From assembly GCA_032622095.1 (NCBI GenBank), contig CP136061.1, forward strand, positions 197,208,935 through 197,272,934: a DNA stretch of 64,000 nt. The letters run 5' to 3'. Each line of letters opens with the position of its first letter. Positions within the stretch are counted from its first letter, which is position 1. The notes below the pieces were generated by a model that saw only the letters and a program-made list of their open reading frames with translations, did no database searches and was not told the origin of the DNA. The DNA is from Siphonodentalium dalli (Eukaryota > Mollusca > Scaphopoda > Gadilida > Siphonodentaliidae). A program made the translations under genes and the position numbers. Below, piece by piece: positions 25,071 to 36,758 of the stretch.

Positions 25071-26659
25071 GGCCCGTTCCAAACGACGGATTTTTGTTGA
25101 CTCGAATCTAATACCAGACCCACAATTGTATTAAATGCGTCAAAAATGCGACGTTTGAAACAATTAGATCCGTGTCAGACGCATCACAGACGAATCTCCG
25201 TCCAATTCAGACGAATCTTCGTCGGTGATGCGTCTGAAATCCGTCTTGGTTTCAAACGACGGATTTTTGACGACTCGAATCTAATACATGTGACGAGAAG
25301 AGCCGAAAGTTGCCGAAGAACGAATGCAAATGATATGATAATGATATGATAATGGTATAACAATGAGGGGGCTCCCCTTATCTGAGGAAATACCCACATG
25401 ACGTCATTTGTCGCACGCTCTCTTTGTCATAAAGAAAGATATATCTATAAGCATTGCTTAGGAAACATTGTGCAAATTGTAATTATTTTGATAGTTTGAT
25501 TCCTCAACGAACATGGCATGTCACTGACTCACATCTTATAATGGATATAGTATCAATGTTTTAGAATAATCCATATATACCGGTATAAGGGGTAGGGGTT
25601 GTAGCAACTGATTTATAATAATTCATATAGACCGATATTCCTTATTGTAAGGAATAGGGGTGGTAGTCTCTGATGTATAATAATTAATATTTTACCGGTA
25701 TTACTTATTATAAGGGGCAGAGGTGGTATACTGATTAAAATCATTCATATATACCGATATTACTTATTATGGTGGGTAAAGGGGTGGTAACCTCTTATTT
25801 ATAATAATTCATATATTCAGGTATTACTTGTTATAAGGGGCAGAGTGGTAGCCTATGATTTATAATAATTTATATATACCGGTATTCCTTATTATAAGGG
25901 GTAGGGGTGGTAGCCTCAGATTTATAATAATTCATATAAACCGGTATTACGTATTATGAGTGGTAGGGATGGTAGCCTATGATTTATAATAATTCATAGA
26001 TACCGGTATTCCTTATTATAAAGGATATATAGGTGGTAGCCTATGATTTATAATATATAATTAATATATTCCGGTATTCCTCATTATAAGGGGTAGGGGT
26101 GGTACAACTGATCTTATTTATAATAATTCATATATACCGGCATTACTTATTATGAGGGGTGGTAACCACTTATTTATAATAATTCATATATTTCGGTGTT
26201 CCTTATTATAAGGGTAGGGGTGGTAGTCTCTGATTTATGATAATTCTTGTATACCTGCATTTACATGCATGGTATACACATATATGGCAATTGGTTGCAC
26301 GATCTAACATTTATTTGTAGCGCCTATTATATTATATTATATTACTATATGTACTATATACATCCTCATATACATAAGCACATATATTCGCGCTGCAATC
26401 GCGCATATATTTATACATAATTTATACTGTATTTTAGTATATATATGTATAACATACCGGTATATATAGGCCTCTATATATACGCGTGACCATTTTGTGA
26501 AGGTAACATGGAGTGCACCTTTAAATAAATCGACCGATGTATTAGATTCGACGCGACAAAGATGCGTCCGTCTGAAACAAAATTGACCGCAGACGCATCA
26601 CCGACGGATTTAATACAATTAGATTCGAGTCGACAAAAATCCGTCGTTTGGAACGGGCC
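25071..26659. mobile_element. Non-autonomous PIF/Harbinger-like DNA transposon 2
   Basis: Inverted termini begin GGCCCGTTCCAAACGACGGA and extend for over 40 bases through GACTCGAATCTAAT. TTA directly flanks both ends (25068-25070, 26660-26662). Part of the TIR (ACGACGGATTTTTG ... CTCGAATCTAATAC) is repeated internally near 25256, and other subterminal motifs such as GATGCGTCTG/CAGACGCATC recur. The core is a minisatellite. No transposase. Same TSD and GGCC start as the 20.2-kb element, but the TIRs are otherwise different, so they are separate families. Confidence 0.85.
25560..26245. repeat. Minisatellite inside transposon 2, about 60-85-bp unit, about ten copies
   Basis: The unit is approximately 'TTTATAATAATTCATATATA' followed by CCGGTATTCCTTATTATAAGG and GGTAGGGGTGGTAGCCT. 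Copies vary by short indels. Confidence 0.85.
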
Positions 26660-26662
26660 TTA

Positions 26663-27191
26663 CGCTTAAATCCAAACCTAGTAATTCAAGTGTGTGTGCG
26701 TGTTTCGGACCAGAATTGGCTGAACTATATGCATATATAAGCAAAGCACGGACTTCATTTGCGTAAAATATAATATAATTGTTGCCTTAAAGCCACATGG
26801 CCCTTTTCGATCCAAAATACACATAATAATATTCGCTTTTGATTTGTTGCCGGTATAGAAATATGTTGGTCAATACGGTAATTACATTTCTTTGGGCAAT
26901 ATATGTCACAAAAAGACACATTGCAGTCATACAAAATACAACTTTGAAAAAGGTGTTTGAGTCCCAAACAAACAACAGCCATGTGCATGGCACGGAACTG
27001 AAAAGAGCGTTTCATATTAGTATATTCCTCGCGTGGTATAATTAAAGAGCCTTTGTTTCACTTCTATGCGAACAATTGAAAACAGCTGGAAAATGGCTGT
27101 GACCATTGCAAGTATTTTTCATAGCATATGATATGGTTCACAAACGCTCTTTATTTCTACCATATCAGGAATAGATTGGCACGGAACGCTC
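26663..27191. other. Unassigned, probable intron
   Basis: Overlapping open frames on both strands (26755-27015, 26787-26993, 26839-27045) have no domain or splice-consistent borders. Confidence 0.3.
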
Positions 27192-27349
27192 TAGTCGGGC
27201 AGCTAGGTACACCCCATATGGACCCCCCCAGGACTCCTCCGGACCGATTTTGTAATATACCTGGATACCTCTAGAGTAGAATTCCGGATGTTAATAAGAA
27301 ATCAACCTGACCGCATATGACGTAATCCAAGATGGCGCCCATGAGGGTC

Positions 27350-28097
27350 GGAAAATTTCGCGATTTTACCCTATGTTTATGTATATGACGATTGTGGAAA
27401 AAATAATAGAGATATGACATTAAAATCAATTGCATTTTGTTCCTTATATATATCTCTGTTAACTGATATCAAATTTGTATATAAAATCCCAGATGGCCGC
27501 CACAATATGGCTCAGAATTTGAATTTGTTTCAACAATTTTTTCAGAAAAAACACAAAACCAATCATAATATGACACAAATATTTGAACATTAAGACGTTT
27601 GTATGCCCGCAAGTAATCCTTCAATATCATCTGACAAAATAATCTGCAATCGACAACTCAGGAAGAAAACAAAATGGCCGCCAGTGCGATCACCCGCAAC
27701 AGTCGGTACATTTCGCGATATTACCCTATGTCTATTTATATGACAATTGTGGAAAAACAAATTGAGTTATGACATTGCAATAAATTGCATTTGATTCCTT
27801 ATTTATTTATACGTTAACTGATGTCAAATATGTAAATCAAAATCCAAGATGGCCGCCAGAATATGGCTCAGAATTTGAGAAATTCGATTTTTTTTCAACA
27901 ATATTTTTAGAAAAAAAACACAAAACCAATCATAATATGTCACACATATTTGAACATTATGACGTTTGTATGACCGCAACTAATCCTTCAATATCATCTG
28001 ATAAAAAAACCTGCAATCGACAACTCAGGGAGAAAACAAAATGGCCGCCAGTGCGATCACCCGCAACAGTCGGTAAATTTCGCGGTTTTACCCTATG
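27350..28097 (+). promoter_or_regulatory. Tandem ~360-bp promoter monomers of the LINE
   Basis: TTTCGCG followed by a TTTACCCTATG-type phrase starts at about 27355, 27713 and 28077, giving two full monomers (358 and 364 bp) and the start of a third. Each full monomer contains AATCC(C/A)AGATGGCCGCCA and AAAATGGCCGCCAGTGCGAT. Tandem promoter monomers are known from rodent L1. The (A/C)AGATGGC(G/C)GCC motifs resemble the YY1 core that positions transcription in human L1. Promoter function is inferred. Confidence 0.65.
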
Positions 28098-28265
28098 GGT
28101 CGTTGTTTCCGGTCAATGGCGGACACCAGACGCGATGTTTTCCTAGAGGAGAAAATTACTTAATTATATGTTTTATGAGAGAAGACCAGACGTTCAGTTC
28201 GGACAAGGACATTTTACGCACGATTAGTGACATTTTTTAATTCACACGGAATCGACACGAAGACG

Positions 28266-29699
28266 ATGAATTCGGATACGAGAAGGAAGTGCACCGTTAG
28301 CTTTCAAAAGTTTCGCTATATCGGTCACGAAGACGTCATACGGGCGGTACAGCAAGTGGTGGACGTGAGTAAGATCATTACAGTGCAAATAACCGAAAAA
28401 GAATGTTACATTACTCTCACGGAATTGGATGCTAAAAGTGAGCTTATTAACACTGGGATAAATCTGTATCGGAGATTCTTACGCCCCATTGACATTGACA
28501 ATAAAGCAATTCATGTCACCCTGAAGGATGCTCCTATATATATGGATGACAAAGACCTCACACAGGCACTGTCTGGCTATGGCACTATAGTGCAAGGGAC
28601 CTTTAAACGGGGGTTCGTCAAAGAGTGGAATGTGGAGAATGGCACCCGTTATCTGCAGATGACCGAGTGTAAGGAGATACCAAATGTGCTAAAAGTTGGA
28701 GATTATAATATTCGTATATACTCTGACGTCACAAAGCAATCATGTCAGGCTTGTAATGAACTGCACCTTCCAAATTACCAGTGCGCGGCCAAGCGTAAGT
28801 GCACCAGATGTTTAAGCGATACTCACACCAGGCGTGAGTGCACAAATGACGTCAGATGTCGGGGCTGTTTGATGACTGGTCACGTGATGGCCCTGTGTCC
28901 AGAACGACTAGGTCAGCAGACATATAGACAAAAGCCACCTGTCGGCGACCCAGTGCAACCGAAACAGAACTCCCAATCCGTTAAAGTGAGTGACGCCCAG
29001 TCGCCACCAGATACACTAGAGGGCTGGATTAACCTTAATTCGGTCAGCGCAGACAAAATAGGCCAAGCCGATGAAGGCGTTGTAAACACGGTAATCCTGG
29101 GAGCTAGTAATTGTGTTGGTCTTAACATCGACAAACCAAATATTAAAAAATTCTCTGTCAGTGGTGCAACATTCGCCGAGATAGGAAATCTACTGGATGC
29201 TACAAAAAGTGATGCAACTGTCGGGAAATCACCTGAAGATGTGAGCTCGGTGATCGTTCACCTGGGCACAAACGACCTGACTAAAAACAATCTAAACGCG
29301 AGCTCAGCTATCATAAACATGACGGAGGCGGTGACGGAAATTGCAGCCGTGTTCCCAAATGCCAGAATGAGCATGTGCAGTGTTCCCCCACGAAGAGGAA
29401 ACAGCATGAACGCACAGGATCACAATTCAGCAGTCATTGTGGTAAATGACTTTATGTCCAAATATTGCTCCAAGAAGGATAACTTTGAATTTGTGGACAA
29501 TTACGACCAATTCTCTACTACGGATGGAGTAAGGAAGGAACTATTCAGTGAAAAGGACAAAAGAGGGATACACCTGAGCCCAGTCGGTAGAGATAAACTC
29601 ACTGATTCATTCACTCAAGCAAGTGCTAAGGGCAAGAGGAAAAGAGGTCCACATTTCACACCACCAGAACCTAACAAACAGGCAAAGGTATATGCCTGA
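28266..29699 (+). CDS. LINE ORF1: CCHC zinc-knuckle and SGNH-hydrolase protein
   Basis: 477 residues from the first good ATG (28266); the frame is open from 28227 without an earlier ATG. Residues ~1-155 form an RNA-binding-like region. At ~155-210 there are three zinc knuckles, two of them canonical C-x2-C-x4-H-x4-C (CTRCLSDTHTRREC, CRGCLMTGHVMALC), and a first variant, CQACNELHLPNYQC. Residues ~275-460 form an SGNH/GDSL-type esterase: VILGAS (nucleophile Ser in G-A-S rather than G-D-S), HLGTND (block III Gly/Asn) and GIHLSPVG (catalytic His). Such proteins bind LINE RNA and act in the RNP; the esterase may associate with lipid. The frame is fully open although ORF2 is broken. Confidence 0.88.
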   Translation: MNSDTRRKCTVSFQKFRYIGHEDVIRAVQQVVDVSKIITVQITEKECYITLTELDAKSELINTGINLYRRFLRPIDIDNKAIHVTLKDAPIYMDDKDLTQALSGYGTIVQGTFKRGFVKEWNVENGTRYLQMTECKEIPNVLKVGDYNIRIYSDVTKQSCQACNELHLPNYQCAAKRKCTRCLSDTHTRRECTNDVRCRGCLMTGHVMALCPERLGQQTYRQKPPVGDPVQPKQNSQSVKVSDAQSPPDTLEGWINLNSVSADKIGQADEGVVNTVILGASNCVGLNIDKPNIKKFSVSGATFAEIGNLLDATKSDATVGKSPEDVSSVIVHLGTNDLTKNNLNASSAIINMTEAVTEIAAVFPNARMSMCSVPPRRGNSMNAQDHNSAVIVVNDFMSKYCSKKDNFEFVDNYDQFSTTDGVRKELFSEKDKRGIHLSPVGRDKLTDSFTQASAKGKRKRGPHFTPPEPNKQAKVYA

Positions 29700-29702
29700 T
29701 GT

Positions 29703-31389
29703 GTGAAGGATGGGGAAAATGACTCATTGTTTTATAATAATAACTCATACAATAATGCTATACAACCCATAACCCAAATTCAGTGTTTGATTGATGGCAA
29801 TCGAACCGATGGCTTGAACCAGAAGATCACACATGACATTAGTGGAAATGAATTAAACAATCAAGAAACGCAACTTACCCAACCACGTACAGAAAATATA
29901 AACAATTATACTGACCCACCCTTATCTCAGATGCTAATGCAGTCACGAGAACTATTATATGGAACCATAATGCCAGTATACCACATAAATAATATAGATA
30001 ATGGTCCACAAAATGACGCTGTCAACAACATTTATACTGGTCCTACTAATATGCACGACGATTCCACAGAAAAGTACCCATATACAACTGTAAACTACTC
30101 CCATGTATGGGATCCGCATAATATTAAGTATTTCGTGTACCCAGAGAAACGAGTGTTTGATATAAAAGAAATGATGTCAATGTGTGATCTCCAGGTCCAA
30201 GCAACACATGTGTCGACAAATGAACAGAATAATGATGTACCATCCGTATTGTATCAAGTTATACAGAATGAATTTACTGAACCGCTTGAATCCAACCACA
30301 CCCCGGTAACGATACCACAACGCGATAAAATGGTAAAACCCATCGGCGGGGAATCACCGCCGACTTAAATAGTTAGCCAAGAAACTAGGTCATGTCCTTT
30401 TGTTTGTAAACAGTCTCGTCATACAGGTGACGACCCGAGTCCGTCTGTGGAAAGCGATAGTACAACCGCAGCGAGTCATGCGCTGACAACAACAGCAATT
30501 AAATTATCTATTCAGAACCACTCCGCGATGACCTATATCCTATTTCGGAAACCGATAGTTCAACCACAGCGAGTCAATCGTGGACAACGACAACTGCTGC
30601 TGATCGGTCCACTCAGGAACAAGCCAGAATGGCTGTCGAATGCAGTCGGGCGAAGGTCGGCTTCACACCCGATCGGTTACCATATAATACCATGCAACAA
30701 TAAATAATATAACACGCGCTAGAAATGACAGTTCATTGAACTTATCACAAATGCTCGGTGAAACAAGGCGTATTCTTGACCATAATCTTGTTAACCCTCC
30801 CGATAGTGAGCACTACGAAATCACACGGGGATTTAACAATAATTGTAAAAATGATAACTACTATATGAGCCCACATGACGAAATAATTTCTGAAATAGAT
30901 GACAGTTTATATACATGTAGTGGAATGTTGGGAACCTATCGAAATCGAAATTATGCCCCCTTTATTGGGGAAATACCTATGTTACAACCCTTGAACTCCA
31001 AGCACAGTTATCATAATGTTGAATATGATAGTCAAGGTATGGGGAATCCGAACAAATGTTTATATAATACAGAGGGGCACAACTCGATCCAGTCAGAGTT
31101 GAACCCTCTAATGTCTCTTGAACAGAATTTACAGAAACCCGAAAACCAGCAAACATATATGAATTTTCCATACGAAACACAAAATGACTACGATTATGAA
31201 GAGATAAAAAAACGTATACTTTCTTATAGCCCTGACACTGGTGTACATGTACCTGTACGTGGCCTAAGCCATATACACACACAAAATGCACAGGTAACCA
31301 AATGCACACAAAGAACTGAATACACACACCGAGAAACTCCACAATTAAATTATGGAGAACTGAAAATATTGGCACTCAATGATGTGGGC
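29703..31389 (+). pseudogene. LINE ORF2 N-terminal Asn/Tyr-rich extension (frame-shifted)
   Basis: About 1.7 kb of mostly open sequence between ORF1 and the endonuclease, in pieces 29703-30368, about 30400-30700 (two frames) and 30736-31389. The peptides are rich in Asn, Tyr, His and Gln with no recognised fold. A motif, SQML-x3-R-x-(L)L, occurs in both large pieces (PLSQMLMQSRELL, NLSQMLGETRRIL). A Ser/Thr-rich phrase occurs twice in the middle (VESDSTTAASHA and a related SETDSSTTASQS), so the region seems to have grown by internal duplication. The last piece runs directly into the endonuclease start (LNYGELKILALN). I read it as part of ORF2 rather than a third protein, but a separate ORF is possible. 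Confidence 0.55.
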
Positions 31390-34300
31390 TGAGAAAAAAG
31401 CTCCTATATCCTGAATTTAGAGAATTGTGCGAAAGCCATGATATACTATGTTTCTCTGAAACTAAAGCAGATAATTGTGATGAATAGAATCTCCCTGGTT
31501 ATACATTCTATATGAAAAATAGAACCCAACTCTCTAGAGTAAGATCGGGTGGTATTGCAATCGGGGTTAAAACTGATATGATCAGCTCAACCCGAATTAT
31601 AGAAACAAAATGCCCGTATGTGCACTGGGCTGAGATACAAGCAAGCTCCCACACACCCAGTGAATGTAAGATATTGGTTGGAGCGGTTTATTTTCCCCCG
31701 GAAGTAGTAGGTATGCATCAGAGGAAGCATACACACAAATTTTGAATGATTGCTTAAATTTGAGGGAAGATACAACTCGTGTTTTTATAACAGGTGACTT
31801 TAACGCACGAACATCAAACAACGCTGATTATATAACAACCGATGAAAGGAACCTCGATATACCGGAAATTGAAGAAACCTTAGTTGATACATCAATATAC
31901 CTAGATGTAGCTGGTTTACCAAAAGAAAGGTTTAACCAGGACAGAGTCAAAAACTCACAGGGACAAAAACTTTTACAATTTTGTAAATGTAATGAATTTT
32001 TCATCGCTAATGGAAGAGTCGGAAACGATTTTGGTGTTGGAAAACTCACCTGCCGCGACGCATCTACAGTTGATTATATGGTATGCTCGGCTGAAGCTCT
32101 TCAATTGTTAAAACAATTCACAGTTGGAACATTATGTAACTTATATTCCGACGAACATTGCCCCATTACAACTGAAATTACTCTTCCCATTGCCAATTCG
32201 GTACCGGTACCACATACCAATACAAATAGTGAAAAAACTATTAGAAATTGGGAAGAGGGAAAGTCCAGTGAATTTACACTGAACCTAGATCCAAGTAGCG
32301 TTAATAATGCAAATTTACTCCTTGATCAGATCGAAAGCGACACATCTAGATCCCCGGATATTAACCAAGTGGTGATCATGGTATCAAACTTGCTATTAAC
32401 TGCAGCTGATAATACCTTTAGCAGACCAGTAAACAAAAAGAGTCGAAGAACACACCGCAATAATAAACCATGGTTTACAAAATCGTGCTGGTCTGCAAGA
32501 AAAGAGTATAGGAAGGCCGTTAGACGCTATAAAAAATCCCCCGTGGAGAAATGAAGCAGTATATGCAGGACAAATCAAGTGAATATAAAAGAGAAATGAA
32601 TACTGCTATAGGAAAACATAGAGAGAAAGCATCCAAAGAAATAGCACACATGAAATATAAAAACCCAAAGAAATTCTGGGCCTCTCTAAATAACGGCGTG
32701 AAAAACAAGGCACCACCCATTGAAATAGGCAAATTTGAAGAATATTACCGAGAGTTGAATAGTGCAGTACACGATAGCAATGACACTGCCACTCAAATGG
32801 AGCTTTCAGATAGCAATGAATCACTAAATAAATCAATCAGTATAGATGAACTTAAAAAGGCACTGCATGGCTTGAAGAATAATAAAGCCTGTGGACAAGA
32901 TATGATATTAAATGAATATCTTAAAGCATCATCAGATAAACTGTTAAACATATATGTTAGAGTATTTAACCATGTACTGAACTCTGGATGTATACCAGAT
33001 GCATGGGGTATAGGGACCATTGTCCCTATTTATAAAAATAAAGGTGACCCAAAGGACCCAAAGAACAATAGGCCTATCACAATCCTAAGTTGTTTTGGTA
33101 AACTATTCACAAAAATTCTCTCAAATAGGCTGTATGAATTTTTAGAAAATAATGACATTCTTCAGGTAAACCAAGCAGGGTTCCGAAAGGATCACTCGAC
33201 GGTTGATAACTTATTCATATTGCATATGTTAGCAGAATTGACAAAAAATATAAATTCCAACCTTTACTGTGCCTTTATAGATTTGAGAAGGCATTCGATA
33301 GAGTTTGGAGACATGGCCTATGGCAGAAACTATTGTCATATGATGTCAATGGAAATTTCTTCCAGGTCATTAGAAATATGTATCAGAACATCAAATCCTC
33401 TGTCAAGTCAGGAAATGAACATTCAGCATTCTTCCCATGCTTATCAGTAGTGAGGCAGGGTCAGAATCTATCGCCGGTCCTATTTTCTCTATTCCTCAAT
33501 GACCTAGAGAAGTTTATGATAAACGAGGATATTGTAGGCCTCAAGAAAATATCAAATCAGATCGAAGAAGAATTGAATACTTATATGAAATTGATTATAA
33601 TTTTATACGCGGATGATACAGTGCTTATGGCTGAGACCCCAAAAAATTTACAAATGGGACTAGCTTGATAAAAATAGAGCATTACAAATGATTCGGTTGG
33701 AACTAGATTCCTTTAGCAAGTATTGTAAGACTTGGAAACTTACTGTGAATATAAACAAAACAAAAATCTTACTAATGTCCAAGCGTAGTTTACCACGTAA
33801 CACTCATTTCTATTTAAACGGTATTAAACTTGAAGTAGTAAAAATATTCAACTACTTGGGAATTGAACACACAAAATCTGGTTCGTACTCAGAAGCAAAA
33901 CATATATTTGCAACAAAAGGGACCCATGCAATGTACACCGTGATTAAAAAATCCAGAGTAAATTGCCTCTCAATAGCCAACCAATTTGATCTATTTGACA
34001 CCCAAGTGCTACCAATATTACTGTATGGCTGTGAGGTCTGGGGTTATGGTGATAACCAGACCCTTGAAAATGTCCACAAAAAGTTTCTTAAACATGTCCT
34101 GAATTTTAAACAATCAACCCCCAATTATATGATTTATGGTGAATCAGGAAGATTCCCATTGGAACTCACAATAAAATTAAGACTTTTGAAATATTGGTCG
34201 AAAGTTATAAACATGCCCAATAAACGATATGGGAAAGTCCTCTATGAGTTAACACTGAAACTTTTAAGTGAAGCAAATGAACGCACCTTTCAGTGGACAA

Positions 34301-34845
34301 GAGAAATTAAAGAAATCTTGTCTAGCTGCGACCAACCCCAATTATTGACTACTGGTAAATTGCACTGTGCAGACCAATTTTTAGACTGTGTGAAAAGAAG
34401 CCTTATCAGGGACTATAAAATTAAGTGGGCAACCGAACGTGACACCTCAAGCAGAGGTAAGATATATCGTATATTCAAACACAATATCAATTTTGAAAAA
34501 TATTTGGATACCCTAGAAAGTAGAAACAGAACTGAATTATGTAGACTCAGAACAGCGAATCATAACCTCCCAATTGAAACGGGGAGATGGAATGGGACAA
34601 ATCATAAAGATAGAAAATGTCCCCTATGTACACACAAAATGATTGGAGATGAGTTCCGTTATTTACTAGAATGTACAAAATATAGACAAATAAGGGAGAA
34701 AATCGTCCCAGAAAAATACCGTGGAAAAGCAAACATTATGATGATGAACGAAATTTTGAACTCACTAAACCCATCAACTCTAAACCAAGTATGCAAGCTC
34801 ATGAGGAAGGTTCATAAGGATCTCTCTAATGTACCACAATCTTGA
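31341..34845 (+). pseudogene. LINE ORF2: AP endonuclease and reverse transcriptase, disrupted
   Basis: The AP-type endonuclease starts at KILALN and shows SETK (metal-binding Glu), SGGIAIGV, GDFNAR and the terminal SD-x-H-C-P block (here with one extra residue). Reverse transcriptase follows: GIGTIVPIYKNKGDPKDPKN, NQAGFRKDHSTVDN, CAFIDL, then the catalytic YADD near 33610. It is followed by the thumb region and a C-terminal finger (CPLC ... DEFRYLLEC). Breaks: a frameshift near 31385, a TAG near 31479, frameshifts near 31740 and 32550, another within the RT palm near 33300, and a stop at 33666-33668. The copy therefore cannot make an active ORF2 protein. Confidence 0.88.
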
Positions 34846-34919
34846 ATTACTTTCCATACTCCACGTTACTTTACACGGTACTTGGTTTTAAATATGTTAT
34901 TATTACCCCCCCCCCCCCC

Positions 34920-35990
34920 ACGCTTCATTCTAAAGTTGAACTTGATATACTAAATACATGCAGTAACCATTGACTGGCATCGAGATGCACCATGATATGC
35001 CATACATGTGCATTATGCAGATTATAACCAACATACTGCACTATCTGTGACATGGAGTGCTGCATATTCATATGGGTACTACCGGAAATTTTTATGATAT
35101 GCATCATCACTTGGTCAACCCTTAATATGGTAGATACACACACACCAGGTAGGGTTGTTATGTATATATGGTAGTGATATCAAGTTATATGTATTGAAAA
35201 TTTGAAAAACTGATAACTTAATTCTCAAGTTAATTTAAACTATAGGTCTTAATTAATATTAATTAATATATTGTATAATTATTGTTGATGATGGTGCACC
35301 TAGCAATAATTATCATGACTATAAAATAATCGATATCAACCAGCTGTTAGCAAATCACACTTATTCCAGGTCGCAAAGCTTGACACTGACAGCGATACCG
35401 GCGAAATGTAATTCCATGCAGCTCCATTCACCGAGTATCTGCACTGAGTGAATAGAATCATTATGCCCAATGTTATGAATACTACCAGGAACAACATTTA
35501 ATTAACAGACTGGTATATAACTCACATCTGTTTATAGACTATTAACGTAGTTAAATACACAATTACCGCCGTACTTCGAATCCAACTCGACTCATGATCC
35601 ATTTCGGAATTCGCGTAGAAAAAACGTACTGTAAAGTCTTCGTACAAAAAAAAAAAATCAAAAAAATTGTTTAGTGTAATCTCGATTTCCCCATTGCACC
35701 GGAGACATGTATATAGTATGTGTATATATCTTCATATCCTTTTGTAAATATCACTCTGTATTTCTCAATATTCATTTGTAATCATGAGAATAAAGTATCA
35801 ATCCAGTTATATGAAGATTGTGGGTAAACCACATGTTTACATGTATTACATGTGGTGTATTCCTCGTACTTTTCTGGTGTCAATCATGCCAGTAGAGACA
35901 CACAATGGCCGCTATGATATGCCTTAATTTAGAGAACATGCCTGTTTTTTTTTTACAGAGATCCTATTATAAATAATACTTAAGTATTGT
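34920..35990. other. Unassigned, probable intron
   Basis: No exon or element recognised. Contains small palindromic stretches such as CCACATGTTTACATG near 35830. Confidence 0.3.
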
Positions 35991-35992
35991 TT

Positions 35993-36620
35993 TTAAGTAG
36001 TTTTTAAATGTTCCCGGGCAATTTCGTGGGCTCGCTTCATTTCTTGTTCAAGGTCTTTCAGGTATTGACCGGTATCAGTTTTAAGCTGAGTTTCTTTCGT
36101 AAAATTAAACACCAAGTCTACTGGGTGATTAACTTCATGTCCCAACATAAGTTTGTTTGGGGTTTGGCCAGTAAGTCCGTGCACTTATGATCTTAGCGCG
36201 CCCGCTATTTGGGGAAGGAATTTGTCCCAGTTTCGTTGGTTTTTGTCAACGAAACATCGGACCGCATTCATCAGGGTCCGGTTTTGACGTTTCACCTGGC
36301 CATTTGCCGAAAGTCGATAAGGGGTTGTTCGGTTTTATGTATCTGGAGTAACTCGCAGATCGCACAGAAAAGTTTACTTTCAAAACATGAGTCCTGGTCC
36401 GTCAAAATTTGCAAGGGCATCCGAAGCGTGCAAATAATTCATTTACCGCGCACATGCCATCGTTTCTGCGGTCTGATCAGGAAGGGGATTACACTCCACC
36501 CACTTAGTAATCTGATCCGTAATCACATACATTTTGCTGTTAAGTACGATAATAATGAAATACTTTCGTCACCTAAGTTCGTCTTCAATGTCGATCTATT
36601 GAGCGCTTTTATTAATTAGC
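35993..36620 (-). pseudogene. Degraded Gypsy (Ty3-like) integrase fragment
   Basis: On the minus strand, pieces in different frames give VITDQITKWVECNPLPDQTA (start of the integrase core), the 'NRTLMNAVRCFVDKNQRNWD' region, and GLTGQTPNKLMLGHEVNHPV with a following helix, EQEMKRAHEIAREHL. These match the usual order of a Gypsy integrase core and its C-terminal side. Stops and frameshifts separate the pieces. No LTRs were found around it, so it is an old remnant. Confidence 0.75.
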
Positions 36621-36758
36621 TTTGTGACTCCATGCTTTCAATCTCCATTTGCGGTCAAAAAAAGGTTAGCCAAAAGTTTAGTCAAATGAAATTTTTATTA
36701 GCCAAATTCGAAAAAGATTAGCCATTGGCTAATTTGGCTTCTGACAGCGCGAACAATG

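Larger units (their letters stand above)
27192..34919 (+). mobile_element. Full-length CR1/L2-like LINE retrotransposon
   Basis: The 5' boundary is set at TAGTCGGGCAGCTAGGTACA because an independent inverted fragment at 36759-37232 starts at the same base. Order: 5' UTR of ~360-bp monomers (27350-28097), ORF1 (28266-29699), then ORF2 with a long Asn/Tyr-rich lead, AP-type endonuclease, reverse transcriptase and a C-terminal cysteine finger (to 34845). A short 3' UTR ends around a poly-C run at 34905-34919. An SGNH esterase in ORF1 together with AP endonuclease points to the CR1/L2 part of the Jockey group; the exact clade needs a tree. It lies in a receptor gene intron in sense orientation. 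A target duplication was not resolved. Confidence 0.85.

Noticed and set aside
28227-28265. Earlier start for LINE ORF1
   Set aside because: No ATG exists in this stretch; the first ATG is 28266.
36209-36619. 136-codon + strand ORF
   Set aside because: It is the antisense of the degraded Gypsy integrase fragment on the minus strand.
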